Shown piece after piece: positions 35,407 through 44,864 of a stretch of 64,000 nucleotides of DNA. The position numbers and the translations under genes were made by a program. The notes under the pieces were generated by a model that saw only the letters and a list, made by a program, of their open reading frames with translations, had not been told where the DNA came from and did not search any database. The DNA is from an uncultured Trichococcus sp. GTDB lineage: Bacteria > Bacillota > Bacilli > Lactobacillales > Aerococcaceae. The first letter of the stretch is position 1. Each line of letters opens with the position of its first letter. The DNA lies in contig NZ_OY760503.1 of assembly GCF_963663645.1 (NCBI RefSeq), positions 1,183,501 to 1,247,500 on the forward strand, given 5' to 3'.

Positions 35407-36918
35407 ATGACGAATTTTTTGGATCAGTTTATGGGTATCGGTATTTTAGTGGTTTTACTGGTGGTCGCCTTGATAATTTTCATCGGGCGCTACAAGACGG
35501 CTTCGCCGGATAAGGCGCTGATCGTCAGCGGGAGTTTTCTTGGCAGCAAAAATACGCATATCGACAAATCGACAGGCAACACGATGAAAGTTGTCCGCGG
35601 CGGCGGTACTTTTGTCATCCCGGTATTTCAGACAGCCAAGGAACTGTCGCTCTTGTCGAGTAAATTGGAAGTCAGCACGCCGGCTGTCTATACGGAGGAA
35701 GGGGTTCCGGTCTCGGCTGATGGGACAGTCATCATCAAGGTCGGTTCTACAGTGGAAGAAATAGCCACAGCGGCGGAACAATACTTAAGCAAGCCGACAG
35801 AGGATCTGGAGAATGAAGCCCGCGAAGTGTTGGAAGGCCATCTGCGTTCGATTCTGGGCTCCATGACTGTCGAAGAAATCTATAAGAACCGCGACAAATT
35901 CTCGCAAGAAGTGCAAGCGGTCGCCAGCGTGGATTTGGCTAAGATGGGCTTGATCATCGTCTCTTTCACGGTGAAGGAAGTTACAGACGAAAATGGCTAT
36001 CTGGATGCCCTTGGGCAACCGCGTATCGCCCAAGTCAAACGGGATGCGCATATCGCTCAGGCAGAAGCCGATAAGGAAACGCGCATCAAGCGTGCCCAAG
36101 CGGAACAAGAATCGCAACAAGCCGAAATTTTGAGAGAGACCCAAATCGCGGAATCGAATAAACAAAAAGAATTGAAGTTGGCTGCCTTCCGCCAAGAGCA
36201 GGACGTCGCCAAAGCCAAAGCGGATAACGCCTATGCTCTGGAAAAAGCGCAGCTGGATATCTTGCTGAAAGAAAAAGAAATGAACGTCGACATCACGGAA
36301 CGTGTGAAGCAAATCGAACTGGAAGAGAAAGAAATCATCCGGAGAGAAAAACAATATGACGCAGAAGTGCGCAAGAAAGCCGATGCAGAGCGGTATGCCA
36401 TCGAAACAAAAGCGGCTGCCGACAAACAAAAAGCGATCTGGGAATCCGAAGCGCGGGCCAAGGAGAAAGAGCTGAACGGTTTGGCGGAATCCGCCAGCAT
36501 CCTTGCGATCGGGGAAGCCGAAGCGAAAGCGAAGGAAGCTTTAGCGAATGCATTGAAACAATACGGGGAAGCAGCCATCTTGACGATGCTGATCGAGAAA
36601 TATCCGGATATCGTACGTGCTGCTGCTGAGCCGATTTCCAATATCGACAGAATCACGGTAATCGATGGCGGCAACGGCAGCCAGGGCGCTGCCAAAGTAG
36701 CCAATTACGCCAGCCAAGTCCTGACTGCCACCCAAGAAGGGCTCAAAGAAACGACCGGGATGGACGTGACGGCGTTGATCGAATCTTTCGTCGGAAACAA
36801 AAATATCGGCAGCAAATTGGGCGCAATCAACGAGACGATGGCAGCAGAAATCTCAGAAGAAAAACCAAGTCTAGCTGAAGTAGGCAATGAACCGGAACCG
36901 GAAAAAGCCGTTTCTTAA
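35407..36918 (+). CDS. floT: Flotillin-like SPFH protein
   Basis: Membrane-associated scaffold of lipid domains, 503 residues. A single N-terminal hydrophobic segment (about 9-27) is followed by the SPFH/band 7 domain (about 30-230). A long Ala/Glu/Lys/Arg-rich coiled coil spans about 215-380, with repeated KAKAD and AEAKAKEAL words, and the C-terminus is acidic. This matches Bacillus YuaG/FloT. It abuts the NfeD-like gene and ends at a strong terminator. Confidence 0.9.
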   Translation: MTNFLDQFMGIGILVVLLVVALIIFIGRYKTASPDKALIVSGSFLGSKNTHIDKSTGNTMKVVRGGGTFVIPVFQTAKELSLLSSKLEVSTPAVYTEEGVPVSADGTVIIKVGSTVEEIATAAEQYLSKPTEDLENEAREVLEGHLRSILGSMTVEEIYKNRDKFSQEVQAVASVDLAKMGLIIVSFTVKEVTDENGYLDALGQPRIAQVKRDAHIAQAEADKETRIKRAQAEQESQQAEILRETQIAESNKQKELKLAAFRQEQDVAKAKADNAYALEKAQLDILLKEKEMNVDITERVKQIELEEKEIIRREKQYDAEVRKKADAERYAIETKAAADKQKAIWESEARAKEKELNGLAESASILAIGEAEAKAKEALANALKQYGEAAILTMLIEKYPDIVRAAAEPISNIDRITVIDGGNGSQGAAKVANYASQVLTATQEGLKETTGMDVTALIESFVGNKNIGSKLGAINETMAAEISEEKPSLAEVGNEPEPEKAVS

Positions 36919-36967
36919 AAGCGGGAATGCCGGTAAGTCTTTGCAAACAGAATACGCATAAAAACAG

Positions 36968-37003
36968 ATCCTTCGGAAGCGTAAGTACTCCGAAGGATTT
37001 TTT
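36968..37003 (+). terminator. Terminator after flotillin
   Basis: ATCCTTCGGA...TCCGAAGGAT with six T after it. Confidence 0.88.
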
Positions 37004-37083
37004 GTGGAACAGGAAAATATAAGAATAGCTGTGGTAAAATGAAGGCATAATAAATACATCACAAATGGAAAAGGGGCGCGCAT

Positions 37084-38172
37084 ATGGCTTATCATGTTTT
37101 TCGGTCGCCTAGCCGGTATATTCAAGGAGTAGGTGCTATAGACGCATTGGGGAAGGAAGCGGCTGTCTACGGAAAAAAGGCATTCCTGCTTTCGGATGAT
37201 TTCGTTTGGGGCTTGCTCCAGGAAAAAGTGGAACGGGCTCTGGAGGGTTTTCCCTATCATTATGAAGCATTCACTGGCGAAGCCTCGCTGGAAGCAATGG
37301 TCCGTTTGGCTGACGAGGTCGCCGATGCGACGGCGGACGTCATCATCGGACTCGGAGGAGGCAAAATCATCGATGTTGCGAAAGGCATTGCAGCTGCATG
37401 CGAATTGCCGGTCGTGATTGTCCCCACCACCGTATCCACGGATGCACCGACCAGCGCCATCTCTGTTCTCTATACGCAGGACGGGCTGTTCGACCATTAC
37501 CGATTCTATGCGAAGAACCCTGATCTGGTGCTCGTGGATACGCAGATCGTCATCCAAGCGCCGATCCGGTTTTTCGCCAGCGGGATGGCGGATGCCTTGG
37601 CGACCTGTGCAGAAGCGTTGGCAACAAAGGCTTCCGGAGAGAATGCTTTGGCCGGGGGATTGCCTACCATCGCCGGCACCGCCATTGCTGAGGCCTGCGA
37701 AGAAACCTTGTTCCGCGACGGCCTCAGCGCGTTCGCTGATGTCCAAAAAGGCTTGGTGACGCCGGCTGTCGAAGCGATTGTCGAGGCGAATACGTTGCTG
37801 TCGGGACTGGGCTTTGAAAACGGCGGCTTGGCAGCCGCACATGCCATCCATAATGGCTTCACCGCCATCAAAGGCGAGGTCCATCGCTTGACGCACGGGG
37901 AAATAGTCGGCTTTTGCCTGTTGGTCCAACTCGTTCTAGAAGAGCGCCCTCATGCAGAATTCCAAAAATACAGCGAGTTCCTGGCGGCAATCGGCATGCC
38001 GACGACTCTGGCCGAGATGCATCTGACTGGAGCTACGCGTGCGGAACTCCTTGAAGTCGGAAAACTTGCGGTCGCGCAAAGCAACACCATGAAAAATCTA
38101 AACAAAAACATAACGGCTGAGCAAGTCGCCGACGCCATTTTGGCGGTGGACGGACTTGTCGGAAAGGAATGA
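37084..38172 (+). CDS. Glycerol-dehydrogenase-like iron/zinc alcohol dehydrogenase
   Basis: NAD-dependent oxidoreductase of 362 residues in the GldA group of iron-containing dehydrogenases. It shows the nucleotide loop [15 protein letters not shown] near residue 90, [13 protein letters not shown], and metal ligands Asp in [12 protein letters not shown], His in AAAHAIHNG and His in LTHGEIVGF. It oxidises glycerol to dihydroxyacetone or acts on a similar polyol or aldehyde. The stop overlaps the alanine dehydrogenase region by a few bases, so the two are co-transcribed. The specific substrate is unproven. Confidence 0.87.
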   Translation: MAYHVFRSPSRYIQGVGAIDALGKEAAVYGKKAFLLSDDFVWGLLQEKVERALEGFPYHYEAFTGEASLEAMVRLADEVADATADVIIGLGGGKIIDVAKGIAAACELPVVIVPTTVSTDAPTSAISVLYTQDGLFDHYRFYAKNPDLVLVDTQIVIQAPIRFFASGMADALATCAEALATKASGENALAGGLPTIAGTAIAEACEETLFRDGLSAFADVQKGLVTPAVEAIVEANTLLSGLGFENGGLAAAHAIHNGFTAIKGEVHRLTHGEIVGFCLLVQLVLEERPHAEFQKYSEFLAAIGMPTTLAEMHLTGATRAELLEVGKLAVAQSNTMKNLNKNITAEQVADAILAVDGLVGKE

Positions 38173-38177
38173 TCGGG

Positions 38178-39290
38178 ATGATCATCGGAGTGCCGAAAGA
38201 AATCAAAAATAACGAAAACCGGGTGGGGGTGGTGCCTGCAGGTGTGCAGTTGCTGGTCCAGAACGGCCATCAAGTCTGGGTCCAATCCGGCTGCGGTGTC
38301 GGATCGGGATTCGAAGACAGACAGTACGAAAAGGCAGGGGCGACGGTGTTGGAAGACGCAGCCAAAGTCTGGGCCGCCGAACTGATCATCAAGGTGAAAG
38401 AGCCTTTGGAATCGGAGTACCCATACCTCCGCGAGGACCTGATTCTGTTTACCTATCTGCACTTGGCGGCCGCACCGGAGTTGACGAAGGCGATGCTGCA
38501 AGCGGGCATGACCGCGATCGGCTACGAAACGATGGTCGGCAAAAAAGGTGATTTACCGTTGCTCACACCGATGAGCATTATAGCGGGACGTCTTTCTGTC
38601 CAGATCGGCGCGCAGTTCCTGGAGAAACCATACGGCGGCAAAGGTGTTTTGCTGAGCGGCGTTCCGGGTGTAGCGAACGGGAAAGTCGTCATCATCGGCG
38701 GCGGTGTGGCTGGACGCAATGCGTTGCAGATCGCACTGGGACTCGGCGCCCATTGCACAATCCTGGACGTCAGACCGGAGATTTTGACGGAAATCGAGAA
38801 TTTGTACGGGAACGCGGTCATCACGCTGCTGTCGAACGAGTGGAACATTGCCCATGCCGTCAAGGATGCCGACGTCGTCATCGGGGCTGTCCTGATTCCC
38901 GGCCGGAAAGCGCCGACGTTAGTGACCGAAGCGATGGTGAAAAGCATGCAGCCGGGTTCCGTGATCGTCGACATCGCCGTGGATCAGGGCGGCATCTTTG
39001 AAACCGAAGACCGCACGACCACACATGATGATCCGGTTTATGAACGATATGGCGTCCTGCATTATGCGGTGCCGAACATGCCGGGCGCCGTTCCGCGCAC
39101 TGCTACGATCGCGTTGACGAATGTCACGTTGCCTTATGCAGTGGAAATCGCGAATCAAGGCGCGCGGCAAGCGGCGGCAAAAAATCCGACCATCCTGACC
39201 GGATTCAACGTGCACAGAGGCAAGTTGACGAACAAAGATGTCGCCGAATCGATCGGCGCAGTCTACACCCCAATCGAAACTTTGTTGTAA
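38178..39290 (+). CDS. ald: Alanine dehydrogenase
   Basis: Interconverts L-alanine and pyruvate plus ammonia with NAD. The start at 38178 gives the standard 370 residues ([17 protein letters not shown]), 9 bp after AAAGGA; the ATG at 38169 abuts that site. The signature [14 protein letters not shown] near residue 73 is present, and the nucleotide fold [17 protein letters not shown] is near 175. The late [14 protein letters not shown] is characteristic. It follows the glycerol-dehydrogenase-like gene, which may balance NADH between alanine and polyol metabolism; that link is inference. Confidence 0.95.
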   Translation: MIIGVPKEIKNNENRVGVVPAGVQLLVQNGHQVWVQSGCGVGSGFEDRQYEKAGATVLEDAAKVWAAELIIKVKEPLESEYPYLREDLILFTYLHLAAAPELTKAMLQAGMTAIGYETMVGKKGDLPLLTPMSIIAGRLSVQIGAQFLEKPYGGKGVLLSGVPGVANGKVVIIGGGVAGRNALQIALGLGAHCTILDVRPEILTEIENLYGNAVITLLSNEWNIAHAVKDADVVIGAVLIPGRKAPTLVTEAMVKSMQPGSVIVDIAVDQGGIFETEDRTTTHDDPVYERYGVLHYAVPNMPGAVPRTATIALTNVTLPYAVEIANQGARQAAAKNPTILTGFNVHRGKLTNKDVAESIGAVYTPIETLL

Positions 39291-39296
39291 AAGGCA

Positions 39297-39335
39297 CCGG
39301 ATTTCCTGTGATATCAAACAGGAAGTCCGGTTTTT
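39297..39335 (+). terminator. Terminator after ald
   Basis: ACCGGATTTCCTGT pairs with ACAGGAAGTCCGGT, followed by T. Confidence 0.88.
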
Positions 39336-39358
39336 GCATAGAATTCGTCAACGTGCAC

Positions 39359-39387
39359 TTGTGTTTTTCTGGTTGGTTTACTATACT
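39359..39387 (+). promoter_or_regulatory. araR promoter
   Basis: TTGTGT (39359-39364), a 17-bp spacer and TATACT (39382-39387), directly followed by an AraR operator. Confidence 0.7.
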
Positions 39388-39403
39388 ATTTGTACGGACA
39401 TAT
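39388..39403. promoter_or_regulatory. AraR operator at araR
   Basis: ATTTGTACGGACATAT matches the AraR box known from Bacillus (ATTTGTACGTACAAAT-like). Its position directly after the -10 implies autorepression. Confidence 0.85.
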
Positions 39404-39421
39404 ACGAAGGGAGAGCATGCC

Positions 39422-40495
39422 ATGAAAACAAAATACCAGGTGATTGCCGATGAGATACGCTCAAAAATACTTTCGAACGAATTTGTGGTAGGCAAAGTCA
39501 TTCCGCCCGAACTGCAGCTGCAGAAGGATTATGGGGTCAGCCGCCATACCGTCCGGGAAGCGATCGCCTTACTGGTGAACGAAGGCTTTCTGCGCAAGGA
39601 GAAAGGTTCCGGGACCTATGTCGACGATACGTATCAGCGGCGTGGTGACGGGGTGTCATCCAGCAAAACGATCGGCGTCATCACGACTTATCTGTCGGAC
39701 TATATTTTCCCATCGATCATCCGCGGCATTGAGCAGAAGTTGCGGGAGAATGGCTACTCTTTGCTGCTGGCGAGCACGAACAACGACGTCGATCAGGAGC
39801 GGGAGTGTCTGGAACAGATGCTCAGCCAAGGTGTTTCGGGACTGATCGTGGAACCGACAAAAAGTAACCAATACAATCCGAATTTGGCTTATTACCTTTC
39901 CTTCAAGGAACGCGGCATACCGGTCGTCATGATCAATGCCTACTATGAAGAACTTTCGGTCCCTTTCATATGCGTCAATGACACGAAAGCGGGCTACCTT
40001 GCCACGAAACATCTATTCGAGCAGGGCCATCAGCATTTGGCGCTGATCACGAAGATCGACGACCTGCAAGGGAAGTACCGGATGAAAGGCTTCATCAAAG
40101 CCCACGAAGAGATGCGGACAAATTTCGATCCGAAAAACGTTTATACCTACACGACCGAAACAAAGGGGCAAGTTTTCCAGACGATTCGGGAGAAGCTGGC
40201 GAGCGATCAGGAGGTCACCGGCATCGTCTGCTACAACGATGAAGTGGCGCAGGGCTTGATCCAAGCGCTTGCTGACATGGGCAAACGGGTGCCGGAAGAT
40301 TATTCGGTGGTCGGCAATGATGACTCGTTCTTGAGCACGGCAGGCAGCGTCAAGCTGACGACGCTTTCCCATCCCAAAGAAGAATTGGGCGAAGCCGCTG
40401 CCGAGTGGATCATGCTGGCCGTACAGCAAGAAGTGACAGGCAACAAAATATTCGAGCCGGAACTGATCATCCGTGATTCGGTCAAACGGATCTGA
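39422..40495 (+). CDS. araR: Arabinose-responsive repressor AraR
   Basis: Chimeric repressor of 357 residues. A GntR-type winged helix-turn-helix is at residues 1-70 (PPELQLQKDYGVSRHTVREAIALL), and a LacI-like sugar-binding domain follows (IGVITTYLSDYIFPSIIRGIE, GIVCYNDEVAQGLIQAL). This fusion is diagnostic of AraR. The start at 39422 follows GAAGGGAG; longer starts lie across the operator. Three matching operators occur here, one at its own promoter and two at araB. Arabinose is the expected inducer. Confidence 0.94.
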   Translation: MKTKYQVIADEIRSKILSNEFVVGKVIPPELQLQKDYGVSRHTVREAIALLVNEGFLRKEKGSGTYVDDTYQRRGDGVSSSKTIGVITTYLSDYIFPSIIRGIEQKLRENGYSLLLASTNNDVDQERECLEQMLSQGVSGLIVEPTKSNQYNPNLAYYLSFKERGIPVVMINAYYEELSVPFICVNDTKAGYLATKHLFEQGHQHLALITKIDDLQGKYRMKGFIKAHEEMRTNFDPKNVYTYTTETKGQVFQTIREKLASDQEVTGIVCYNDEVAQGLIQALADMGKRVPEDYSVVGNDDSFLSTAGSVKLTTLSHPKEELGEAAAEWIMLAVQQEVTGNKIFEPELIIRDSVKRI

Positions 40496-40508
40496 TAAAT
40501 GAAGGAAG

Positions 40509-40540
40509 AAGCTATCCCTTGAATCGGGATGGCTTTTTTT
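40509..40540 (+). terminator. Terminator of araR
   Basis: GCTATCCC-TTGAATC-GGGATGGC with seven T. Confidence 0.88.
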
Positions 40541-40611
40541 GTCATTTATTCGGCTATCTTTTGAATAAAACTCTGATATTTCGAGTGAATGTGTGCATTC
40601 GGGAGATAAGG

Positions 40612-40796
40612 TTGTCCGATACTTAGTGGGAATCGGACAAGATTGAATGTCAGCGCAATGAGGTTGTCCGATACTTAGTGGGAATCGGACAACTGTGTGC
40701 CTAAAAGCGTTCAGCTTGTCCGATTCCTACATAATATCGGACAAGTTGGACCTACTACACCTCCAGACTGTCGGATAATTAGCGGATATCCGACAA
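40612..40796. repeat. Tandem palindrome array C1, four units (TTGTCCGAT family)
   Basis: Palindromes of 29 bp (9-bp arms TTGTCCGAT/ATCGGACAA, 11-base loop) start at 40612, 40664, 40716 and 40768, an exact 52-bp pitch with 23-bp spacers. Units 1 and 2 share an identical loop; unit 4 has changed arms that still pair. It lies 71 bp after the araR terminator and upstream of the ara promoter. Confidence 0.92.
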
Positions 40797-40857
40797 TCAT
40801 CAACCTAGCAGAGCACCCGCACAGCCGCATGCAAATAAAACCAGAGCCATTTCTTTA

Positions 40858-40874
40858 ATTGTGTTCGGACAAAT
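40858..40874. promoter_or_regulatory. AraR operator O1 upstream of araB
   Basis: ATTGTGTTCGGACAAAT, an AraR-like box upstream of the -35. It lies about 35 bp centre to centre from O2, allowing cooperative binding. Confidence 0.75.
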
Positions 40875-40888
40875 ATTCAATTTATCTA

Positions 40889-40917
40889 TTTACATGTACG
40901 GACATATGGAATATAAT
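40889..40917 (+). promoter_or_regulatory. araBDA promoter containing operator O2
   Basis: TTTACA (40889-40894), a 17-bp spacer and TATAAT (40912-40917). The spacer holds a second AraR box, ATGTACGGACATAT (40894-40907), so bound AraR would cover the polymerase site. Confidence 0.85.
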
Positions 40918-40976
40918 ATGCCTAATAAGAACGGACAGCATCCGGAAAGGATGCACCGTAAAGAGGAGGAAATATT

Positions 40977-42587
40977 TTGACTGAGAAGTTACAAGCGATA
41001 GTCACTGATATCGAATCGCGGCAGACGAGCATCGGAATCGAATTCGGCTCCACCCGCATCAAGGCGGTGCTGATCGATTCCCGCTTCGCTCCAATCGCAT
41101 CCAGCAGCTACGAATGGGAAAATCAGCTAGTCGACGGCATCTGGACGTATTCATTGGACCAGATTTGGAAAGGCCTTCAAACAAGCTATGCAGAACTGAT
41201 GCGTGAAGTTAAAGAGAAATACGACGTGACCTTGACCGCAGTCGGATCGATCGGTTTCAGCGCGATGATGCACGGTTACATGGCGTTCAATCAGGAAAAT
41301 GATTTATTGGTGCCTTTCCGGACTTGGCGCAACGCCACTACGGCTGATGCCGAAAAGGAATTGACCGCACTGTTCAAATACAATATCCCGCAACGTTGGA
41401 GCATCGCCCACCTGTATCAAGCGGTTTTGAATAAGGAAGAACATACAAATGAAGTCGCTTACTTTACGACTTTGGCAGGCTACATCCATTGGCAATTGAC
41501 AGGCAAGAAAGTTTTGGGAATCGGTGATGCATCCGGGATGTTCCCGATCGATGTCGAGAAGAAAAATTATGACGAACGGATGATTGATCAGTTTGATGCA
41601 CTGGTTGCAGAAAAAGGCGCGACTTGGAAGGTGGCGAACCTGCTGCCGGAAGTATTGTTGGCAGGGGACGCGGCCGGGAAGCTGACGGAAACGGGAGCCA
41701 AACTGCTTGATCCGACCGGGACACTGGAAGCGGGTATCCCGTTGTGTGCGCCGGAAGGGGACGCCGGGACCGGCATGGTCGCCACGAACAGCGTGGCGGA
41801 GCGCACAGGGAATGTATCCGCCGGTACTTCGGCATTTGCGATGATCGTCTTGGAGCAGGACTTGAACGAAGTGCATCCGGAAATCGATCTCGTGACGACG
41901 CCGGCAGGAAGCCTGGTCGCGATGGTGCATACCAATAACTGTTCATCCGATATCAACGCCTGGGTCAAGCTCTTCCGGGAATTCAGCGAGGCTGCCGGTT
42001 TCGCAATCGATACGGACAAATTGTTCGCCACTTTATTCAACAAAGCGCTTGAAGGCGATGCCGATTGCGGCGGATTGCTCTCGTACGGCTATTACTCGGG
42101 CGAGAACATCACCCATTTGGCGGAAGGTCGGCCGTTGTTTGTCCGCACACCGGAAAGCAACTTCAACTTGGCCAACTTCATGCGCGTGCACCTCTTCACC
42201 GCTTTCGGCGCGATGAAGATCGGCATGAACATCCTGAAGCAGGAAAACGTAGCGATTGACAAAATCGTCGGTCACGGCGGCATCTTCAAAACCCCTGAAG
42301 TCGGACAGAAAGTGTTGGCTGCTGTCATGGACGCACCGGTTACCGTCATGGAGACGGCCGGAGAAGGCGGCGCATGGGGCATTGCATTACTGGCTGCCTA
42401 CATGGATCGCAAGGAAACGTCAGAGACTTTGGCTGCATTTTTGGACAAGAAGGTATTCGGTGCCGATGAAGGCAGCACAATCGCTCCCGATGCGCGCGAT
42501 GTAGAAGGTTTCGGAACTTTCATCGAACGTTACCAAAAAGGGTTGGCGATCGAACAAGCTGCAGTCGAGCATTTAAGTTTGAGATAG
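40977..42587 (+). CDS. araB: Ribulokinase
   Basis: Phosphorylates L-ribulose to L-ribulose-5-phosphate. It is an FGGY-family kinase of 536 residues. The N-terminal phosphate-binding segment is [16 protein letters not shown] near residue 20, the middle has [17 protein letters not shown], and the ATP-side loop [18 protein letters not shown] is near residue 425. It starts with TTG, 8 bp after AGAGGAGGA; there is no in-frame ATG nearby. First gene of araBDA, behind an AraR-controlled promoter. Confidence 0.92.
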   Translation: MTEKLQAIVTDIESRQTSIGIEFGSTRIKAVLIDSRFAPIASSSYEWENQLVDGIWTYSLDQIWKGLQTSYAELMREVKEKYDVTLTAVGSIGFSAMMHGYMAFNQENDLLVPFRTWRNATTADAEKELTALFKYNIPQRWSIAHLYQAVLNKEEHTNEVAYFTTLAGYIHWQLTGKKVLGIGDASGMFPIDVEKKNYDERMIDQFDALVAEKGATWKVANLLPEVLLAGDAAGKLTETGAKLLDPTGTLEAGIPLCAPEGDAGTGMVATNSVAERTGNVSAGTSAFAMIVLEQDLNEVHPEIDLVTTPAGSLVAMVHTNNCSSDINAWVKLFREFSEAAGFAIDTDKLFATLFNKALEGDADCGGLLSYGYYSGENITHLAEGRPLFVRTPESNFNLANFMRVHLFTAFGAMKIGMNILKQENVAIDKIVGHGGIFKTPEVGQKVLAAVMDAPVTVMETAGEGGAWGIALLAAYMDRKETSETLAAFLDKKVFGADEGSTIAPDARDVEGFGTFIERYQKGLAIEQAAVEHLSLR

Positions 42588-42619
42588 ATTTGAGTTTGGA
42601 TAGAAAGGAAGGAAACATC

Positions 42620-43318
42620 TTGCTGGAACAATTAAAAGAAGAAGTTTTTCAAGCCAATCTGGAATTGCCGGAACGGGGACTGATCAAATACACGTGGGGA
42701 AACGTCAGTGCGGTTGACCGCGAAAAAGGCTTGTTCGTCATCAAGCCCAGCGGTGTCGGCTATGACGACATGAAAGCGAGCGATATGGTCGTCTGCGACT
42801 TTGAAGGCAACGTCATCGAAGGGGATCTGAACCCGTCATCCGACATGCCGACGCATGCCGTCCTGTACAAAGAATTCCCGGAAATCGGCGCGGTTGTGCA
42901 TACGCATTCGACTTGGGCCACGATTTGGGCGCAAGCCGGATTGGATGTGCCGGCCATGGGTACGACACACGCCGATACCTTTTACGGTACGGTTCCCTGC
43001 GCACGTTTCCTGACGCAGGCGGAAATCGACCGGGGTTACGAGGAAGAAACGGGAAACGCCATTGTGGAAACTTTCCGCGAACGCGGCATCAAACCGATGG
43101 AAGTTCCCGGCGTATTGCTTCATGGGCACGGGCCTTTTACTTGGGCCAAGGACGCGAAGGGTGCAGTACTGAATGCGGTCGTATTGGATGAAGTCTGCAA
43201 AACCAATCTGTTCGCCCGCCAATTGAATACCTTCGCGGAGGAACTGCCGCAACGCATACTGGATAAACATTATTTGCGAAAACACGGAGAGAACGCCTAT
43301 TACGGGCAAAAAAAATAG
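42620..43318 (+). CDS. araD: L-ribulose-5-phosphate 4-epimerase
   Basis: Converts L-ribulose-5-phosphate to D-xylulose-5-phosphate. The class II aldolase/epimerase fold of 232 residues shows [23 protein letters not shown], the zinc ligands in [11 protein letters not shown] (two His) and the later His of [13 protein letters not shown]. The start is a TTG at 42620, 6 bp after AAGGAAGG, giving the usual LEQLKEEVF opening; a TTG at 42590 lacks such a site. It lies between araB and araA. Confidence 0.93.
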   Translation: MLEQLKEEVFQANLELPERGLIKYTWGNVSAVDREKGLFVIKPSGVGYDDMKASDMVVCDFEGNVIEGDLNPSSDMPTHAVLYKEFPEIGAVVHTHSTWATIWAQAGLDVPAMGTTHADTFYGTVPCARFLTQAEIDRGYEEETGNAIVETFRERGIKPMEVPGVLLHGHGPFTWAKDAKGAVLNAVVLDEVCKTNLFARQLNTFAEELPQRILDKHYLRKHGENAYYGQKK

Positions 43319-43331
43319 AGGAGCTGACAAT

Positions 43332-44756
43332 ATGTTAGAAGTAGGCAAAAAAGAATTTTGGTTCGTAGTCGGATCACAACATTTATATGGTGAAGAAGCT
43401 TTACAGACTGTAAAAAACAATGCGGCTGTTATCGTGGAAAGCCTGAACAACAGCGGCAAACTGCCTTATCCGCTTGTGCTGCAGGAATTGGCGGTAACGC
43501 CCGATACAATCACGAAGATCATGAAAGAAGTGAATTACCGTGATGAAGTGGCAGGTGTCATCACTTGGATGCATACTTTCTCGCCAGCCAAAATGTGGAT
43601 CCGCGGCACGAAATTGTTGCAAAAACCGTTATTGCATCTGGCAACTCAATTCAACGAAAGCATTCCATGGGCAACAATCGATATGGATTTCATGAACTTG
43701 AACCAAGCAGCACATGGTGACCGCGAGTACGGCTTCATCAATGCGCGTCTGAAAAAGAACAACAAAGTCGTTATCGGCTATTGGGAACGCGAAAATGTCC
43801 AAACCCAAATCGCTGAATGGATGGACGTGGCGGTAGCCTACAATGAAAGCTTCTCCATCAAAGTGGCGCGTTTCGGCGATAACATGCGTAACGTTGCCGT
43901 GACCGAAGGCGACAAAGTGGAAGCGCAAATCCAATTCGGCTGGACAGTCGATTACTACGGCATCCGGGATCTAGTGGACTATGTCGATGCAGTCGAAGAT
44001 GCAGAAGTCGATGCTTTGTTCAATGAATACAAAGATTTGTATGATTTTGACTACGGCGACTATGAGCAAGGCAAATGGGAAGCGCATGTCAAAGTGCAGG
44101 CACGTCAAGAAATCGGCATCCGTCGTTTCTTGGAAGCGGGCGGCTATACTGCCTTTACCTCAAACTTCGAAGATCTGCATGGTTTGCAACAATTACCTGG
44201 TTTGGCCGTGCAACGTCTGATGGCAGAAGGCTACGGATTCGCAGGCGAAGGCGACTGGAAAACTGCCGCAATCGACCGTTTGATGAAGATCATGTCCCAC
44301 AACATCGACACTGGCTTCATGGAAGACTACACGTATGAAATGGCTGAAGGCAGAGAAGCGATTCTGCAGTCGCATATGTTGGAAGTCGATCCAGGACTGG
44401 CAGTCAACAAACCGAAAATTCTGATCGCTCCGTTATCGATGGGGAACCGTGAAGAGCCTGCCCGCCTTGTCTTCGACGGCAAAGCAGGGGACGGCGTTGT
44501 CGTTTCGATGGCTGACTTCGGAACGCACTACAAGTTGTTGGTGAATGAAGTTCTTGCTTTTGAACCGACTGAGGCAGCTCCGAACCTTCCTGTCGCACGC
44601 GTCTTATGGGAAGTGAAGCCGAATTTCCATGACGGCATCCGTGCTTGGATCGAAGCTGGCGGCGGGCACCACACTGTCGTTTCGTTGAGTTTGAGCACAG
44701 ATCAGATCCTGGCTTGGGCAAAACTTGTCGGTCTTGAAGTAGCCTTAATCAAATAG
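43332..44756 (+). CDS. araA: L-arabinose isomerase
   Basis: Isomerises L-arabinose to L-ribulose, using a divalent metal. The 474-residue length is standard. Recognisable parts are [19 protein letters not shown] at the N-terminus, [14 protein letters not shown], and the late [14 protein letters not shown]. Catalytic Glu and His residues are present in the C-terminal half. It lies 13 bp after araD, and a terminator follows. The product of the three enzymes feeds the phosphoketolase encoded next. Confidence 0.95.
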   Translation: MLEVGKKEFWFVVGSQHLYGEEALQTVKNNAAVIVESLNNSGKLPYPLVLQELAVTPDTITKIMKEVNYRDEVAGVITWMHTFSPAKMWIRGTKLLQKPLLHLATQFNESIPWATIDMDFMNLNQAAHGDREYGFINARLKKNNKVVIGYWERENVQTQIAEWMDVAVAYNESFSIKVARFGDNMRNVAVTEGDKVEAQIQFGWTVDYYGIRDLVDYVDAVEDAEVDALFNEYKDLYDFDYGDYEQGKWEAHVKVQARQEIGIRRFLEAGGYTAFTSNFEDLHGLQQLPGLAVQRLMAEGYGFAGEGDWKTAAIDRLMKIMSHNIDTGFMEDYTYEMAEGREAILQSHMLEVDPGLAVNKPKILIAPLSMGNREEPARLVFDGKAGDGVVVSMADFGTHYKLLVNEVLAFEPTEAAPNLPVARVLWEVKPNFHDGIRAWIEAGGGHHTVVSLSLSTDQILAWAKLVGLEVALIK

Positions 44757-44765
44757 TTTTTTTCG

Positions 44766-44800
44766 ATCGGTTTGACAGAAAATCGTCAAACCGATTTTTT
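44766..44800 (+). terminator. Terminator of araBDA
   Basis: ATCGGTTTGAC pairs perfectly with GTCAAACCGAT, followed by six T. Confidence 0.92.
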
Positions 44801-44809
44801 GGAGGACAT

Positions 44810-44838
44810 TTGTGAAAGTTCTAGCAAGCGTTTTCAAT
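44810..44838 (+). promoter_or_regulatory. Phosphoketolase promoter with cre box
   Basis: TTGTGA (44810-44815), a 17-bp spacer and TTCAAT (44833-44838). A cre candidate, AGCAAGCGTTTTCA (44823-44836, 12 of 14), covers the spacer and -10, so CcpA would repress. Confidence 0.55.
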
Positions 44839-44864
44839 AATAAAAATGAAAAGGAGCAAAAAAA

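Noticed and set aside
39308-39421. Longer N-terminus for AraR
   Set aside because: It would translate the promoter and AraR operator; the start at 39422 has a proper ribosome site.
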